NCBI GenBank assembly: GCA_030549335.1
Contig: CM060194.1
Coordinates: 13,084,171 to 13,148,170 of the forward strand
DNA from: Pontederia crassipes
Lineage: Eukaryota > Streptophyta > Magnoliopsida > Commelinales > Pontederiaceae
Direction: 5' to 3'
DNA: 64,000 nucleotides
Shown here: positions 34,288 through 47,200 of the stretch, piece by piece
Layout: each line of letters starts with the position of its first letter
Position numbering within the stretch: the stretch's first letter is position 1
Made by a program: the position numbers and the translations under genes
Notes under the pieces: generated by a model
Databases searched by the model: none
What the model was told of the DNA's origin: nothing
What the model saw: only the letters and a program-made list of their open reading frames with translations

Positions 34288-37189
34288 GTTGTATAGACTT
34301 CCACCACTCATGATTTGTTGGTGGCAACTTCTATTAATGCCTTTGCTTGTGTTGGGACAAATGTACTGTTACACAGTTACAGGGTCATCTATTAGTTATT
34401 AAGTTGTTGATATTTTGCTTGTGTTTAGGAAAAGCTCTGTGATAGGATCATCTATTCTATATCTCACAAACTTTTAGTCAGCATGATGCCGAGGCTTATT
34501 TTTTCAATAGTGGAATACTCATGACCTTTTTACAAAGAAGAATAAGTCGGAATTAATAGAGCATGAGAAATCCGGATAATCGAACTCAGACCTCTTGGTC
34601 AGCGAGCATATTGTGTTTAATCCAAAAGGAAAGGGATTAGTGGCTAGGACTATAATATCAGTTCTGCATCTTTCAACCATTTTGTTGCATTGCCTTTTAT
34701 GTATTCCTTTTTTTCATTTTGTTTTATTATTATTATTTTGCCTTTTCAGGTATTGCATCCAGCAGAATTTGAGAAAAAACCTCATTTGTAGTGGAGTTGT
34801 TGGAGATTTTGAAGTTATATTTTTTTTTAATATAACATGATGTTGAATCTTTGATGTTTTGATACTTTGATTTTGATCCACTTCCAGAGATGTCCAAAGG
34901 GCTACCATTTTAGTTATCATCCAGCTACAAGTATTTGTTTTCATTTTGTGAAAGTTCAGTCTTTTTGTGGTTTTAGCTTCACTAGAAAAAGATCCATTTA
35001 AAAAATGACAAACTTATTTTTTTATCCTTAAATTATCATGATTTTTTCGCTTCAGTCTTTTCGTTTACGTTTTTCTTTTTTATTTTTTTCATTTATGAAA
35101 AGATTAGATTACTCCTCCTTTCATAACACTTAAAATAATAAATAAAAAAGAAAAAAATCGAGGGAATGGTAATTTAAATTTTTTTCATAAATGATACTTT
35201 TTTTTGTTTAGCATTTTAATTCTTCTAATGATTTTTTTTATTTTTTATATTTGTCATATCAATGAAAAAAAGTAAAAATAAAAAACATAACAGAAGTAGA
35301 CGGAAGGATTAAAGTAAAAAAATCGTGATAGTTTAAGAATAAAAAAAATAAGTTCATAATTTAAAGTTAAATATGATTATAGAAGATTTATGAAAATAAC
35401 TCAAGAAAAAATTATCAAATTATCTTGTACTACTAACGCTACTTTGGTTTCAAACTCTTCTTTTATCATGATATCATCCTTCTGAGTGTAAAATCTTCAG
35501 TGCGTAACGCATTAATGAATAATGCAATTGCACGATGTAAAGTGGAAGTAACTCTCTCCCCCCTTAAACTGCCCCCCTTACCTTTTTATCTTATTACTGT
35601 GGCGTTTGCTACATTTCTTCTGTTTGGAAGAACTAATCAAAAGTTTTGGCAATCGATGTCAGGCAGGAATTAGGGTTTGATTTCAGTGTCCGACGGAATG
35701 TAATTGTAACTGAGAGTCACGAGATCTCGATTTTATTTTGTTGACCGACAACTTTTTTTTTTTCAAATGCAATATTTTTGGCATGACAATAAAAATCTGT
35801 TTTCTTATTTTATTTTCTCTCTTATATTCTTCACATTAATTATTTTATTTATTAAATATAATACATTTATTATAAAGAATTAATTTAAAATTATTTATCA
35901 TTTCATAAAAAGTTTTATATTTCGTTAAATATAATATGTTATAAAGTATATTATTTCTTATATTTTACATTTATTAATTAATACTCAATATCTTTTAAGT
36001 AATAAAATAATATTTCATATTTATAATTCATATATCTTCATTCAAAATTTTATTAAAACTTTGAATTATCATATCATTTTTCAAAATCTCATTATTAAAT
36101 TTTATTTCATTCAAACGTACCTTAAATTAACTTATTAATTCAATTATTTATCAAGAATTTGAAAAATTAATTTATTAATTCAATTATTTATCAGAATTTG
36201 AAAAGAACTAGGCTTCTAATTATGAAGTGTGAGAAACCTCTAATAGCATTCTCTCTCTCTCATACGTGTACATGCAACGCAATTTGTTGAAGGCAGTTTT
36301 CCTCGAAAGTTCCTCCCAATGGGTCGTAGTCCTCGCTCGACCCTTCTTTTCCATCACCTCTCAAATTTCATGACTTGAATCCGGCTATTTTTTTCTCAGG
36401 AAATTAATGCGACTGTCCTGTTGCTTTCGGATTCCCCTTTTTTAAACAGAAAGTTGAGAATTCCTTGTTGCGCTCGTACTATGAATACTTCAAAGTCTCC
36501 AACTTGACTTGCCATGGCACCCTTCTTGTTAACAATTTCAAACCTCCCGTTCACATATTTGCATACATAATTTGTAGGTTTTGGAGTCGAGTGCACGGGG
36601 ATTTGCACCGTGAGAGGATTTCCTCTGCCTCGGAGATTTGGCTCTTCTCGTTTAAATAGATATTTTGAATTCGAGTTTAAATAGATATTTTGAATTCGAG
36701 TTTACGTTGAATATAATGAGAGTCTCACATATCATTATTAGATACACGATGCGAACAACTAATTATTGATTAGTTTAATTCGATGATGGACTGATATTCA
36801 ATTTATGGGCATATAATCGTTAAAGTCATACGAGTTGAATAGCTGTCACGAGACCAACAAAAAAATTGTATATGACCAAGACCAAAAGACGCACCTTCTA
36901 CTATACTTAATTAAGAGATAATTGATCTCTTTTTTTTGTCCAACTACTCGAATTATACAATTTAATTCCAGTTTGATAATGGACAATTTTTGTGACGCGT
37001 ATCAATAAATATAGAATCAAATTTGATCAGTAAAATAGAATAATAGAATCAAAATTGATCAGTAAAATAGAATTAAGTTATATTAGGTTGTTTTATTATA
37101 AAGTTCTATATTATTTGTTAGTATATTTCAATAAACAATATTCTTTTTATTGTAATATTATTTGTTCTAATGTATTATCTGTTCTAAAG
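34288..37189. other. AT-rich intergenic DNA, nothing recognised
   Basis: Homopolymer-rich DNA without genes. A minus-strand frame at 36396-36608 (MQIPVHSTPKPTNYVCKYVN and on) has ordinary composition but no known domain. A 30-bp direct repeat containing TTTAAATAGATATTTTGAAT occurs near 36650 and 36680. Confidence 0.5.
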
Positions 37190-37595
37190 ATAAAAAATGG
37201 ACCGTGTCGTGTCGTGTCCGTGCTAGTCAAATCGTGTTTAAATGTGTCGCGTTATTTTTAAAATGGGACGTGTCGTGCCAGATGATCCATTTTTTACTCC
37301 AACATTGTCCAGACCCGACCTGGTCAGGCCAGTCAGGTCGTGCCTAATCAGGGCGGGTCGAGTGACCCTTTTTTTGCCTTACAATTTGAACTTTTCCAAT
37401 TTTTAATTTACTTATTAAATTATTATATAATATAATTAGTATTATTAATTATTCCATAATATTACAGTTAAAATTTCAAATACATTAAGTCATTAATTCA
37501 TAATTATTAAGTAAATAAATTTGTAAAATGAATAATTGAGTAATAACTAATAAGTTATAAGTTATAACCTTATACATAAAATTAATTGGTAAGTA

Positions 37596-37602
<7 letters not shown>

Positions 37603-37637
<35 letters not shown>
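37603..37637. repeat. TA microsatellite
   Basis: About 17 TA units; a second longer one lies at 38155-38201. Confidence 0.93.
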
Positions 37638-37640
<3 letters not shown>

Positions 37641-38151
37641 CAGTATACTACTATAGATAGTTAAGTATTAATTTACTATCTACTAAGTTATACTAAGTAA
37701 ATTAGTATTTAACTATCTTATAATTAAGTTATTGTATAGTATATACTAAGTTACCTATTAGGATGTATGTATTTACTAAGTTACTTTTTATATAATATAA
37801 TTAGTATTATTCTATAATCTACAATATATGATTTTAGTATCTACTCTAATTATTTATAGTTAAATTTTCAAATAAATTAATTATTAATTCATAATTATTA
37901 AGACTTAACTAAACGAAATTTACTATATATTCAGTTATAAGATGAATTATTGACCTTGTATTGGAGACTTAGAGTATTTGCTTGAAACCAAATTATAAGA
38001 TATCCTATAATAAAATACATGAACTATGATTTTCAAACGCTCATTGGTGTTCGTCAAAAATCATAAGTTCATACATTTTATGATAGTATTCTCGTAATAG
38101 TTACTGTTTAGATCCATTTCGACTGAAAAAATTACATCTTTGACACTGTGC

Positions 38152-38154
<3 letters not shown>

Positions 38155-38201
<47 letters not shown>
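38155..38201. repeat. TA microsatellite
   Basis: About 22 TA units in the middle of the possible hAT-like relic. Confidence 0.93.
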
Positions 38202-38202
<1 letters not shown>

Positions 38203-39300
38203 AATGAGACTACGAGAGAAGAGGCGAAAATGTCGGAAAGAGAGAGTGAGAGTTTGAGAGAGAGAATACAATATATACTACTATATTATATAATTTATTG
38301 TATAATGCATAACTAGTATAGGTAATTAGGTTATTAGGTAGTATAGATAGTTAAGTACTAATTAGAATCACCACTACTATTAATATTATATGGTATTATG
38401 GTGTACCATATGTATATGTAGGTAGTGGTTCATAAGGTGAATAAGCAGCAAAATCACCATATAGACAAAAGGGATCTCGCGAGTCCATCATGTAGTTATA
38501 TATAACAAATTAATAATGAGATAATATAAATATAATAATAATAATATAAATACTACTGAATAAGTATTACAATATGTAATATGTAATTATAATATTAAAT
38601 AAGAATGAGAGAGAAACAGTGAGAGACCAAGAGTTTAGAAAAAAAGAGAGTCAGAGAGTACGAATGGAGAGAAAAAAAATTAAGAGAAAGCAGAGAGAGC
38701 GAGTTTGGGAGCTTGATTTTGAATGAAGAAGAAGGGAGTTAGCCACGCCTTTTATAGACGAAGAGGATTGCAATAAAAATACTTTGACATGCCCCGCGTT
38801 GTGATTAGCACGGTCCGTGTTGTACCCTTTGACCACGTCCGTGATTCTTTACAGTCCATATTCGTGTTGTCAAATCGTTTATCTTATTTAAAAATGAAAA
38901 AAATGGGTCGTATTTGATCACGCAGCCATGTTGAAATTTTAAATGACCTCGCAGATCGTTGTCCTCTACTAAACGCGGATAGTGTTAAAGGCCACACGGT
39001 TTACATTAATCTCAAATACGTCTTCAGGATGCGTGATGCGTCCCGTCATCAACGACACGCGGACCGTGCTGCTATTGCATGGTCCGTGTTTATGCGTGAA
39101 AAAATGATCTGTATCAAAACGGGCCGTATCATGTCGGGTTCGTGTTTATCGTGCTCGGGTCTTATCGTGCCCACAATGTGGATGACCGACTTGGCACGGA
39201 ATGACACGACACGACTCATTTTTTTTGTGTGGATTGTGTCCGTACTGACTGGGCTGATACATCTTTTGAACGGACCGACGGTGTACCCGACCGTGTGACT

Positions 39301-41567
39301 CGTCTGAAATTTCATTTTTACTTTGTTCCACCTTCTCAACTGTTTTAGAAAAAAAATCATAACATAAAATAAAACCTCTGCTTAGCATTATTTTATTTAA
39401 CGTCAATAGAAATACCAGGATCCTCTTTCCCCAAGCATTCTCGTGCCCATCGCACCAATTTCTTTTCCCAGCTCGTGAACTTTGCAACAATCAAAATGAA
39501 AAGAAAATATTTTTTTAAAAATAAACAAAATAAAGAAGAAAAAAACTACAAATTACAAAAAATGCACAAATTTTGAAGCAGCGCGTAACGACGGTCCCGC
39601 ATAAAACTCCGCGTGGCCCCCCGCGTCACGTGATTCGCATGTGCGACTTCGTCACCGTAACCCGATCCACGCGTCGGCTTTATATTGGAATCCATACAGC
39701 TGTCGCCTGTTCGCGTCGTGTTTCGTTCCCCTCCTCGGTCTCGTTCCCGGACAACGAAACGAAAGATTCCATTAGAAACAGGCGCCGCTCTCAGCTTTGA
39801 CCAAAGTCAACACAAGACCACGCCTATGCGGGAATAATCCAACGGCATCCGTTCATCCATCTCGCTCGACCGGGGAAATGAACGGCGCGGGATAATCCTT
39901 CCCCATGCGGACGCGAACTGCGTACTGCTCTTTGTTCATGTCAACAGTGCTAATCATGCGTAACAGTAGTTAAACCAATGCTTAACACGGAACAACAAAT
40001 ATTAAATAAGCCTAAATAAACAACATTAAAGGACAACAACAAAATCTTGAGAGAAAGTTGTCATCTTTTTCAGGATTTGTTCGCTGGGGATTTCGTTTTC
40101 GTGTTGAGTTTATTGGTTTGCTACTGTTCTACTGTTGGTCGTGGAGTATATATTAAGCTTTCTTTTCCTGCTTTTTATTTGCTCGCTCGCTTTTGAGTCT
40201 TCACCACAACACACGAACAGTTACCTTCTAGTACTCCAGAAGTACTTGTTGCTGTTGTTGTCATTAATGTTTTGTTAAGAGAGGGAGGGAGGGAGGGCGT
40301 AGAGTGGAGATAACGCTGGTCATAGACTTCGCTGCCCCGCTTTCCCACCGCTGGTCCTTGTTGAGCTCCGCGTCCCCGTAAAGCTGGGGGCTTTGTTCCT
40401 TCGGGCGGATTCGCTCCTGCGCTGCTCCTTGCCATCTGGTGCTGATTCAGGTGAGCGATCAAAGTGGGTTTTTTAATGATGTTTTTGGTCGCTGTATGGG
40501 GGTCAAATGCCGGATTCGCGTGCAAAGATGAAATTTTGATATCGCGGTTTTCTAGGGGGGTTCATATGGCGCCTTGCTCCGTGTAGATTAGATGCTATCG
40601 CCGTTGCTTGGTGGGTTGCGCCAACGAGCTTGTGTTCAGCTTTGGAAAGATTTTGTTTCTTTTCATTATTGCCTGGAAGAAAGTTTGTTTCTTTGTTCCC
40701 TCGTCATCTTCTTTTGATTTAGGTGGCTTCCAGACTTGTATCATTAGTGGGCTTTGGATAAAAAAACTGGACTTTGCTCCTCCTCGTTCTGCTACGTTTT
40801 GCTTTGTGCAACCTTTGGTTCTGACTTCTGTGATCAGGAGATCCCAAGCAAACGCCATCGCCTTATAAATGTTGTTAGTTCCTCTTTCTGCGGCCTTTGT
40901 TCTTGATAGTTACCCTGATTCTAATGAGATTAGTAAGTATGTGTCCACAAAAAAGGAAAAAAGACATTGTTTTCTCTGTTCAAGTCTTTCTTCCAAGTTC
41001 CAAGCACCTTTGAGACTATCGTATAAAGTAATTCTTTATCTAGGAAAATCCTTTGAAGAAAAAAAATTCACAGGTTGAATGTGAGAAGAATATAATTTCG
41101 TAGTGCAGACATTCTTTTACAACCTATAGTTTACTGGCACCTAGAATTCGTTTTTGCATCAAATTCACATCTTGCTTGCTCTTGAATGATTTGTACAAAT
41201 TTGCATCTACATTGTCATCATGATGAAGTGCCTTCTGTGTTCTTTCCGCAGCTGGGTTATCGTAATGCTCTTGGTTTGCTTCTGAGATTGACTTCATCAA
41301 TTTAAAATACATTCTAAAGACTCATTTCACTTTCTTATATTGTATCCATTTACGGTTAAAACATGATTGCTGTTAATTTTGTTTACAAATTACTTTTGCT
41401 TAATAACAAATCTCAGAGTTCTCTTTTTCAGTTTAGGTATCAGAGGAGTTCAAAAAATTACAAATCCTGGTGTTTCTATGGTGCTTTATTAACACTGTGC
41501 CTCCTCCTGTTCTGCAATTTCCAGAGCTTGGCACTGATTTATATTTGAACTTTTGGAGTTTTCGGCT
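39301..41567 (+). promoter_or_regulatory. Upstream region and probable 5' leader intron of the BIR1-like gene
   Basis: Promoter-like DNA, GC-richer from about 39570, leads into a GA-rich leader (GAGAGGGAGGGAGGGAGGG near 40277). A good donor, TTCAG followed by GTGAGC, lies at about 40450, and acceptors lie at about 41430 (TTTTTCAG) and 41523 (TTTCCAG). A 5'-leader intron of about 1 kb is therefore likely, since no reading frame with a start continues across it. No TATA box was identified with confidence. Confidence 0.5.
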
Positions 41568-43486
41568 ATGAAGTGCAAAGTTTCTGTTATCAGTCTTTTT
41601 CAGATCATCTTTTGGCACTCGCTTACAAGTGTATGCTATGGAACACAAAATGACGTTGAATGCCTAAGAGTCTTGAAGCAATCACTAAAAGATCCGGGGA
41701 GCTACCTATCATGGAGATTTGACAACATAGCTGAAGGATCCATATGCAAATTCAATGGCGTTGAATGCTGGCATCCTGATGAAAATAAGGTTCTTAATCT
41801 CCGTCTCTCCAACATGGCGCTTGAGGGGCAATTTCCTTCCGGCATTGAGAAGTGCACAAGCTTGACAGGGCTAGATCTTTCTAACAACAACCTCTCAGGT
41901 CCAATTCCTGATGATATTTCCAAAAGAATACCATTCGTCACATCGCTTGATCTCTCTTCCAATCGGTTCTCAGGAGAAATTCCCATAAACCTCTCGAATT
42001 GTACTTATCTAAATTCCCTTAAACTTCAGCAGAACCAACTGTCTGGGCAGATCCCTGGGCAACTGGTCAGACTAACTCGGCTGACAGAGCTTGATGTTTC
42101 TGATAATACATTGTCAGGACCGATTCCTCAGTTCCAGAATATCACATCATCAAGCTTTGCTAACAATCCAGGTCTTTGTGGGAAGCCTCTGCGGAATGCT
42201 TGCAGCTCAAAGAAAAATAATATAGGAGTGATCGTCGGTTCTGCTATCGGCGGTGTTGTATTGACTGCAATTGTTATCGCAGTTATTATAATCTTCTGCT
42301 GCCACAAAATGCCTATCAAGAAGAAAGAAAATGACATAGAAGGGAACAAATGGGCAAAAACTATCAAGGGAGCTAAAGGTGTCAAGGTAATCAAACTCAT
42401 GGAGGTTATACACACGTACTTTTTTGTGTTCCCTTTCCATAATTTCCACAAGTAAATTGATAGCAAAGTTTCTTATATGTGCAGGTTTCCATGTTTGAGA
42501 AGCCAGTTTCGAAAATGAAATTGGGTGACCTCATGAAGGCAACAAATGATTTTAGCAAAGACAACATCATTGGCACAGGTAGAACAGGGACAATGTACAA
42601 GGCAATGCTTCCGGATGGCTCTTTACTAGCCATCAAGAGGCTACAGGATTCACAGCATTCTGAAAACCAGTTTGTTTCTGAGATGGCAACACTGGGAAGT
42701 GTCCGACACCAGAACTTAGTCCCACTTTTGGGCTATTGCATTGCGAAAAGGGAGAGGTTGCTGGTGTACAAGTACATGCCAAAGGGAGCAATTTATGATC
42801 ACCTGCATCTGAGTTATGGCGAAGAGAAGAAGGCTATGGACTGGCCACTTAGGCTAAAGATAAGTATCGGGGCAGCAAAAGGTTTAGCATGGCTTCATCA
42901 TAATTGCAATCCACGCATTCTTCACCGGAACATTAGCTCTAAATGTATCCTATTGGATGATGATTACGAGCCTAAGATCTCCGATTTCGGACTTGCTAGG
43001 CTTATGAACCCAATTGACACCCACCTTAGTACTTTTGTGAACGGAGAGTTCGGCGACCTGGGTTATGTGGTCCCCGAGTACGCCCGTACGCTGGTGGCCA
43101 CGCCGAAGGGCGACGTATACAGCTTTGGGGTTGTTCTACTTGAACTGGTTACTGGCGAAAAGCCGACTCAAGTGTCGAATGCACCTGAAAGCTTCAAGGG
43201 AAGTTTAGTAGAGTGGATAACTTACCTCTCAAACAATTCACTTCTGCAGGACGGGATCGACAAGTCTCTAATTGGAAAGGACTATGACAGTGAGCTGATG
43301 CAGTTTATGAAAATAGCTTGCTCTTGTGCTTTGTCTGCGCCGAAGGAGCGGCCTACAATGTTTGAAGTCTACCAGCTTCTAAGAGCCATTGGAGAGAAGT
43401 ACCATTTTAGCACGGATGACGATGTTCTCATGCAACCACTGGGCACCGATGCAGGAGACCTGGATGAGCTTATCGTCGCCAATTAG
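41568..43486 (+). CDS. BIR1: BIR1-type leucine-rich-repeat receptor kinase, 606 aa
   Basis: Exons are 41568-42386 and 42485-43486, with one GT-AG phase-0 intron. Signal peptide about residues 1-25; N-terminal LRR cap with CKFNGVECW (60-68); about five LRRs (75-190); transmembrane helix 219-245; kinase domain about 298-580. G-loop GTGRTG (303-308), Lys324 and DFG (440-442) are present. The catalytic loop reads [11 protein letters not shown] (420-430) in place of HRDxKxxN. The very close match to Arabidopsis BIR1 (AT5G48380), including [20 protein letters not shown] and the DELIV C-terminus, supports orthology. BIR1 sits in the plasma membrane, associates with the co-receptor BAK1 and restrains cell-death and defence signalling; that role is carried over by homology. 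ATG 41568 is the start because an upstream in-frame TTG at 41553 would only lengthen the signal peptide. Confidence 0.93.
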
Positions 43487-44271
43487 TTATCACAGATATC
43501 AGTCCTCTGCTCCTTATCTTATATGATTCACATTCTGTAAATCTTGTCCCCTGGCTAGATCTTTAGTTGAGATGCAGTTTGCTTTCTAAGTTTCTATATA
43601 CATATTACTGGATGGTGGTTGAGCCATCTGAGTGCCCTTACGCCTGCGATTATTCATCACAGTTCTTGTTGACTTTTTTTTCTTTTGGTTTTTGTATACA
43701 CATTTGCAAGGTGTGAAGTTCATCCGTCTCCTGAAGGAAAAAAAAAAGAAAAGGAAATGGAGCAGTGCGATGGCTAGGTGTTAAAAGTTTCAGAGAAATA
43801 ATAGTTCATAGTGTTCTCAGCATAGCAGAAAAGTTTATATTGAAATGCTTTATTATTATACATTTTCCTTCTATTGTAAATTTATGTTATCTGGCATTTC
43901 TGAATAAGCTGCAAATGCACCATCAAATATTTACATCCATTGATTGATTCCAATATATGGTTTTACACGCTGCAATTTTTGCTTCCTCAGCATTTCGTGC
44001 GACAGTTTGCTCTAAAAAAATGATCGCAATTTGTTAAGAACCAAATTTAGAGTCAAGAACCAAATAAAGTGGAAAATTCTTCAATCACTTTTCGGTCTCC
44101 TCTAAAATACATGCTGCTGGCACTATTATTACAAGATACAGAAAAAATGACAGCAGCAAAACGTCTAAAAAACTTACACAACTATAGCATAACGCTACCC
44201 ACGATAACAGAAGATCGATGCATTCTAAGCACCTTGGCAACAGAATTTCCCGAGGAGCATCACCATGAAGA
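43487..44271. other. Convergent 3' flanks of the BIR1-like and AHASS genes
   Basis: The two genes end tail to tail about 785 bp apart. T-rich stretches after 43560 and A-rich stretches before 44272 fit 3'-untranslated ends on both strands. No other gene is seen. Confidence 0.65.
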
Positions 44272-47200
44272 CTACAATGGAAGAGAATAACCACGTAGAT
44301 GCTTAGAATCTACTCCTGATTCCCTAGCAAGTGCAATCCTACCAGTTCGAGCAACCTGCAATGATATTAGTAGAAATAGCTTATAGTTTTAGCTCACAGG
44401 CTCAAGGATGAAATAATCTCCATATATGCCGTTTTATATTGGTTCAAGTAACTGAAAGGAATACATCTACAAATCAGGATAAAGAAAACAATAGTTGCTA
44501 GATGACACAACTACAAATTTGTAGTTCACACTTCGATTGAAGGCAAGAAGACCAAAATAATGAAAGTTCTGAATCAAACCTCACAGATGCCATATGGCTC
44601 CAATAACCTTTGCAAGGCAACCATCTTGTTCAAATCTCCAGTAAGCTGCACGATAAATTCAAATTCATTTGCAAGAATAAACATAACATTTGATCTCTCC
44701 AAAAAGATTGCCTGCCTGGCTAAGAGTCAAATATATAAGAAAGATGCCTAGCTTAAGTGCCAGGAAAGCTGCATGTGCCATAATGGTTGTAGAATTAGCA
44801 AGTACTTTAATATTAGTTATTACTGCCCAATGAAGGTGTTCCAAATTTCAGAATTCAGATAATGGAGACTACATCAGATAAGTTGTTCAAGATATTTTCT
44901 TCAACAGTAGTTTACGGTCTGATGCAATCCGAACATGCAATTGATATCAACGATATTGGAAAAAGACAAGCAAACTTCATCATAGACAAGAAAAAACAAC
45001 CTGAAGTGTGATTGTATGATCAGAAACATCGATGGCTTTTGCTCTGAAAATTTCTGCTATGTCTAAAATGTCTCTCCGAGCAGCAGCGTTTACAGCGACC
45101 TTTATAAGCATCAGTTCTCTTTCAGCAAATGGTATATTTGTTAAATCATTAACCTGCATGTAGCAAAATGAGATTTAGATATAAAGTTTTCACTAGATAT
45201 GAAAGAATCTAAGTGCCAGGTCCATTTACCTCATGTACTTCCACCAGCTTACAAAGTTGTTGGACTAACTTGCTAATAGATTGATCAGTTCCAGGGACAA
45301 CAGTGGTTATACGAGAGATTCCTTCCTTTTCAGCTGGGCCCACAGCAAGACTCTGCCAATACAAAATATTAGAGAAACAGCAAAGTCGTTAGATGAACAA
45401 AAAGGAACAAGGAAATGAACCATGACAAGTACAAACCTGAATATTGTAGCCCCTACGAGAAAACACTCCTGTCACAATATTGAGGACTCCGGGAGAATCA
45501 TTTACAAGGATGGATAAAGTATGTGAACGAAGTCCACTAGACTGCAGAACAGCTCATAAAATTAACATGACAGAAATGTCACAAAAAATGCAATTTTCAC
45601 AAGGGAAATCCCACCTGAAGGATCTAACAACTATGATGGGAGTGTTTGATATGCCAGAATCAATAAGGATATTGTAACTTCATCATGATTAACTACTTGT
45701 AAAATATTCAATTCAATCATATGTAACTCATGTAGATGAAAGAGCATATATGTTGCAGGGTTATAGTGAGGTTCACAAATATATTTTATATTAAGTAGAA
45801 TTCAAAATCTGTTTGATGCCACCGTTCCAACACTCAAAGATAATAGAGTAGTTATAAAGTAAAATGAGATAGTTCCACGGAATTCTGATTTTCATTCACT
45901 TACTGAACCAGATAAAGATATTATAATAATGAGAATAATTAAGGCAAACATGGCTCAATGATCTGGTTGATCAGGAGATTATGAGACAATGCCATGAAAC
46001 ATCTTAAAGTATAAAAAGTTTCTCTAAGAATAACATGCACTTCATACTTTATTGTAAATCTAAAGTAAACTTGAAATACCAAGCACTACATCTTGTACCA
46101 AACTAATATTGTAAGCCGTTTTCTTTAGATTCAATGAGATTTAGCAAATAATCATTTTTTTACGAAGACAAACAATCAAATCAGATCGAAGAGGGATAAA
46201 ACTTACATCTTCGTCATCAAGAACTCCCCAATGTGCATCAAGAACTTTTTTGGCCAAGAAGCCTTCATCAGGTTCCACTGGATACACATCTCCCTTGCAT
46301 AATCAAATTGAACAGTAGGGTCATAATACAATCATATATGTCATATAAAGTGAAACAAAAAATGGAAAGTAAAGGAACAGAAATTTTCATTGGTCTTCTT
46401 GTAGTCAGTTTATTTAAAATATTAGATTTGCAAATGATTGTTTGTGAAAAAGTAAAGGCATTCCATCCCATCTCCTATACAACAAAACAGGAAGGGCGTA
46501 GCGACCCTCCACCACAACCCCCCATCCCCTCTTCTTGTGTGGGGGATCAAGAACAATTCAATCATGTGATATACTTTTTCCAAAAGGTAGTGGAAAGATG
46601 GAAGAGAGACATTTCAAATGTTTCCCTCAAGAAGAAACATCCAAAACAAGAAAAAAATTGTGCAGCGTAAGTACCTTGAACACATAATTTAGATAGGCAA
46701 TAGAATTTCTTTGAAACTTTAAGCTTGTGATATTTCATTTTTCTTTCTTAATGGTGCTTGACTAGAAATAGAAAGGATTTATTAGCACGTGTACTTGGAT
46801 AAAGGTACCCATCAAAATGGACAATGTTGTGATGGAAAGATTGTATTTGTCAATCACTATACAATTATGTAACTTTCAAAACTGCTCTACAGATATTGCT
46901 CAATTTGCATAACTATATCCCTCACCATTCATATTTTACTATCATGTAGTAATGTTGGATCCTAAAGTCTTAATTCTTACAGGGCATAAAGGTAAAAGCA
47001 CGAGTTCTTGGCTACAAAGGAATGCAACTATCTTTCAGGGTAGCCGTGCCTATGCGGAGAATGTGGGACAGCATGCAAAGGCAATATATGGGGACTGGAG
47101 GAAGTTCATGTAACGTAGGAGAGATATGTATTGGTGGAAACTTTGCTTTGCTTTTATGTTTTGTTTGTAATATGGCATCTCATTGATAAAACCTTGGACG

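Larger units (their letters stand above)
37190..39300. mobile_element. Possible hAT-like relic with inverted GTCGTGTC clusters
   Basis: GTGTCGTGTCGTGTCCGTGC and related motifs cluster at 37195-37380. Their inverse (GGCACGGAATGACACGACAC) clusters at about 38800-39290, around an AT-rich middle with two TA microsatellites. Such motif clusters near both ends occur in non-autonomous hAT elements. No exact TIR, 8-bp duplication or transposase was found. Confidence 0.35.

Noticed and set aside
34560-34620. tRNA-like segment (TCGAACTCAGACCTC)
   Set aside because: No acceptor or D-arm partners can be placed; a short chance match.
36396-36608. 70-residue minus-strand frame with near-normal composition
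   Set aside because: No recognised domain, no neighbouring exons that extend it, and the opposite strand is equally open.
41553-41567. Upstream extension of BIR1 by five residues
   Set aside because: The upstream codon is TTG; ATG at 41568 gives a normal signal peptide.
46233-46670. 145-residue plus-strand frame in the AHASS locus
   Set aside because: It overlaps AHASS exon 7 on the opposite strand and intron DNA; no domain and no splice support.
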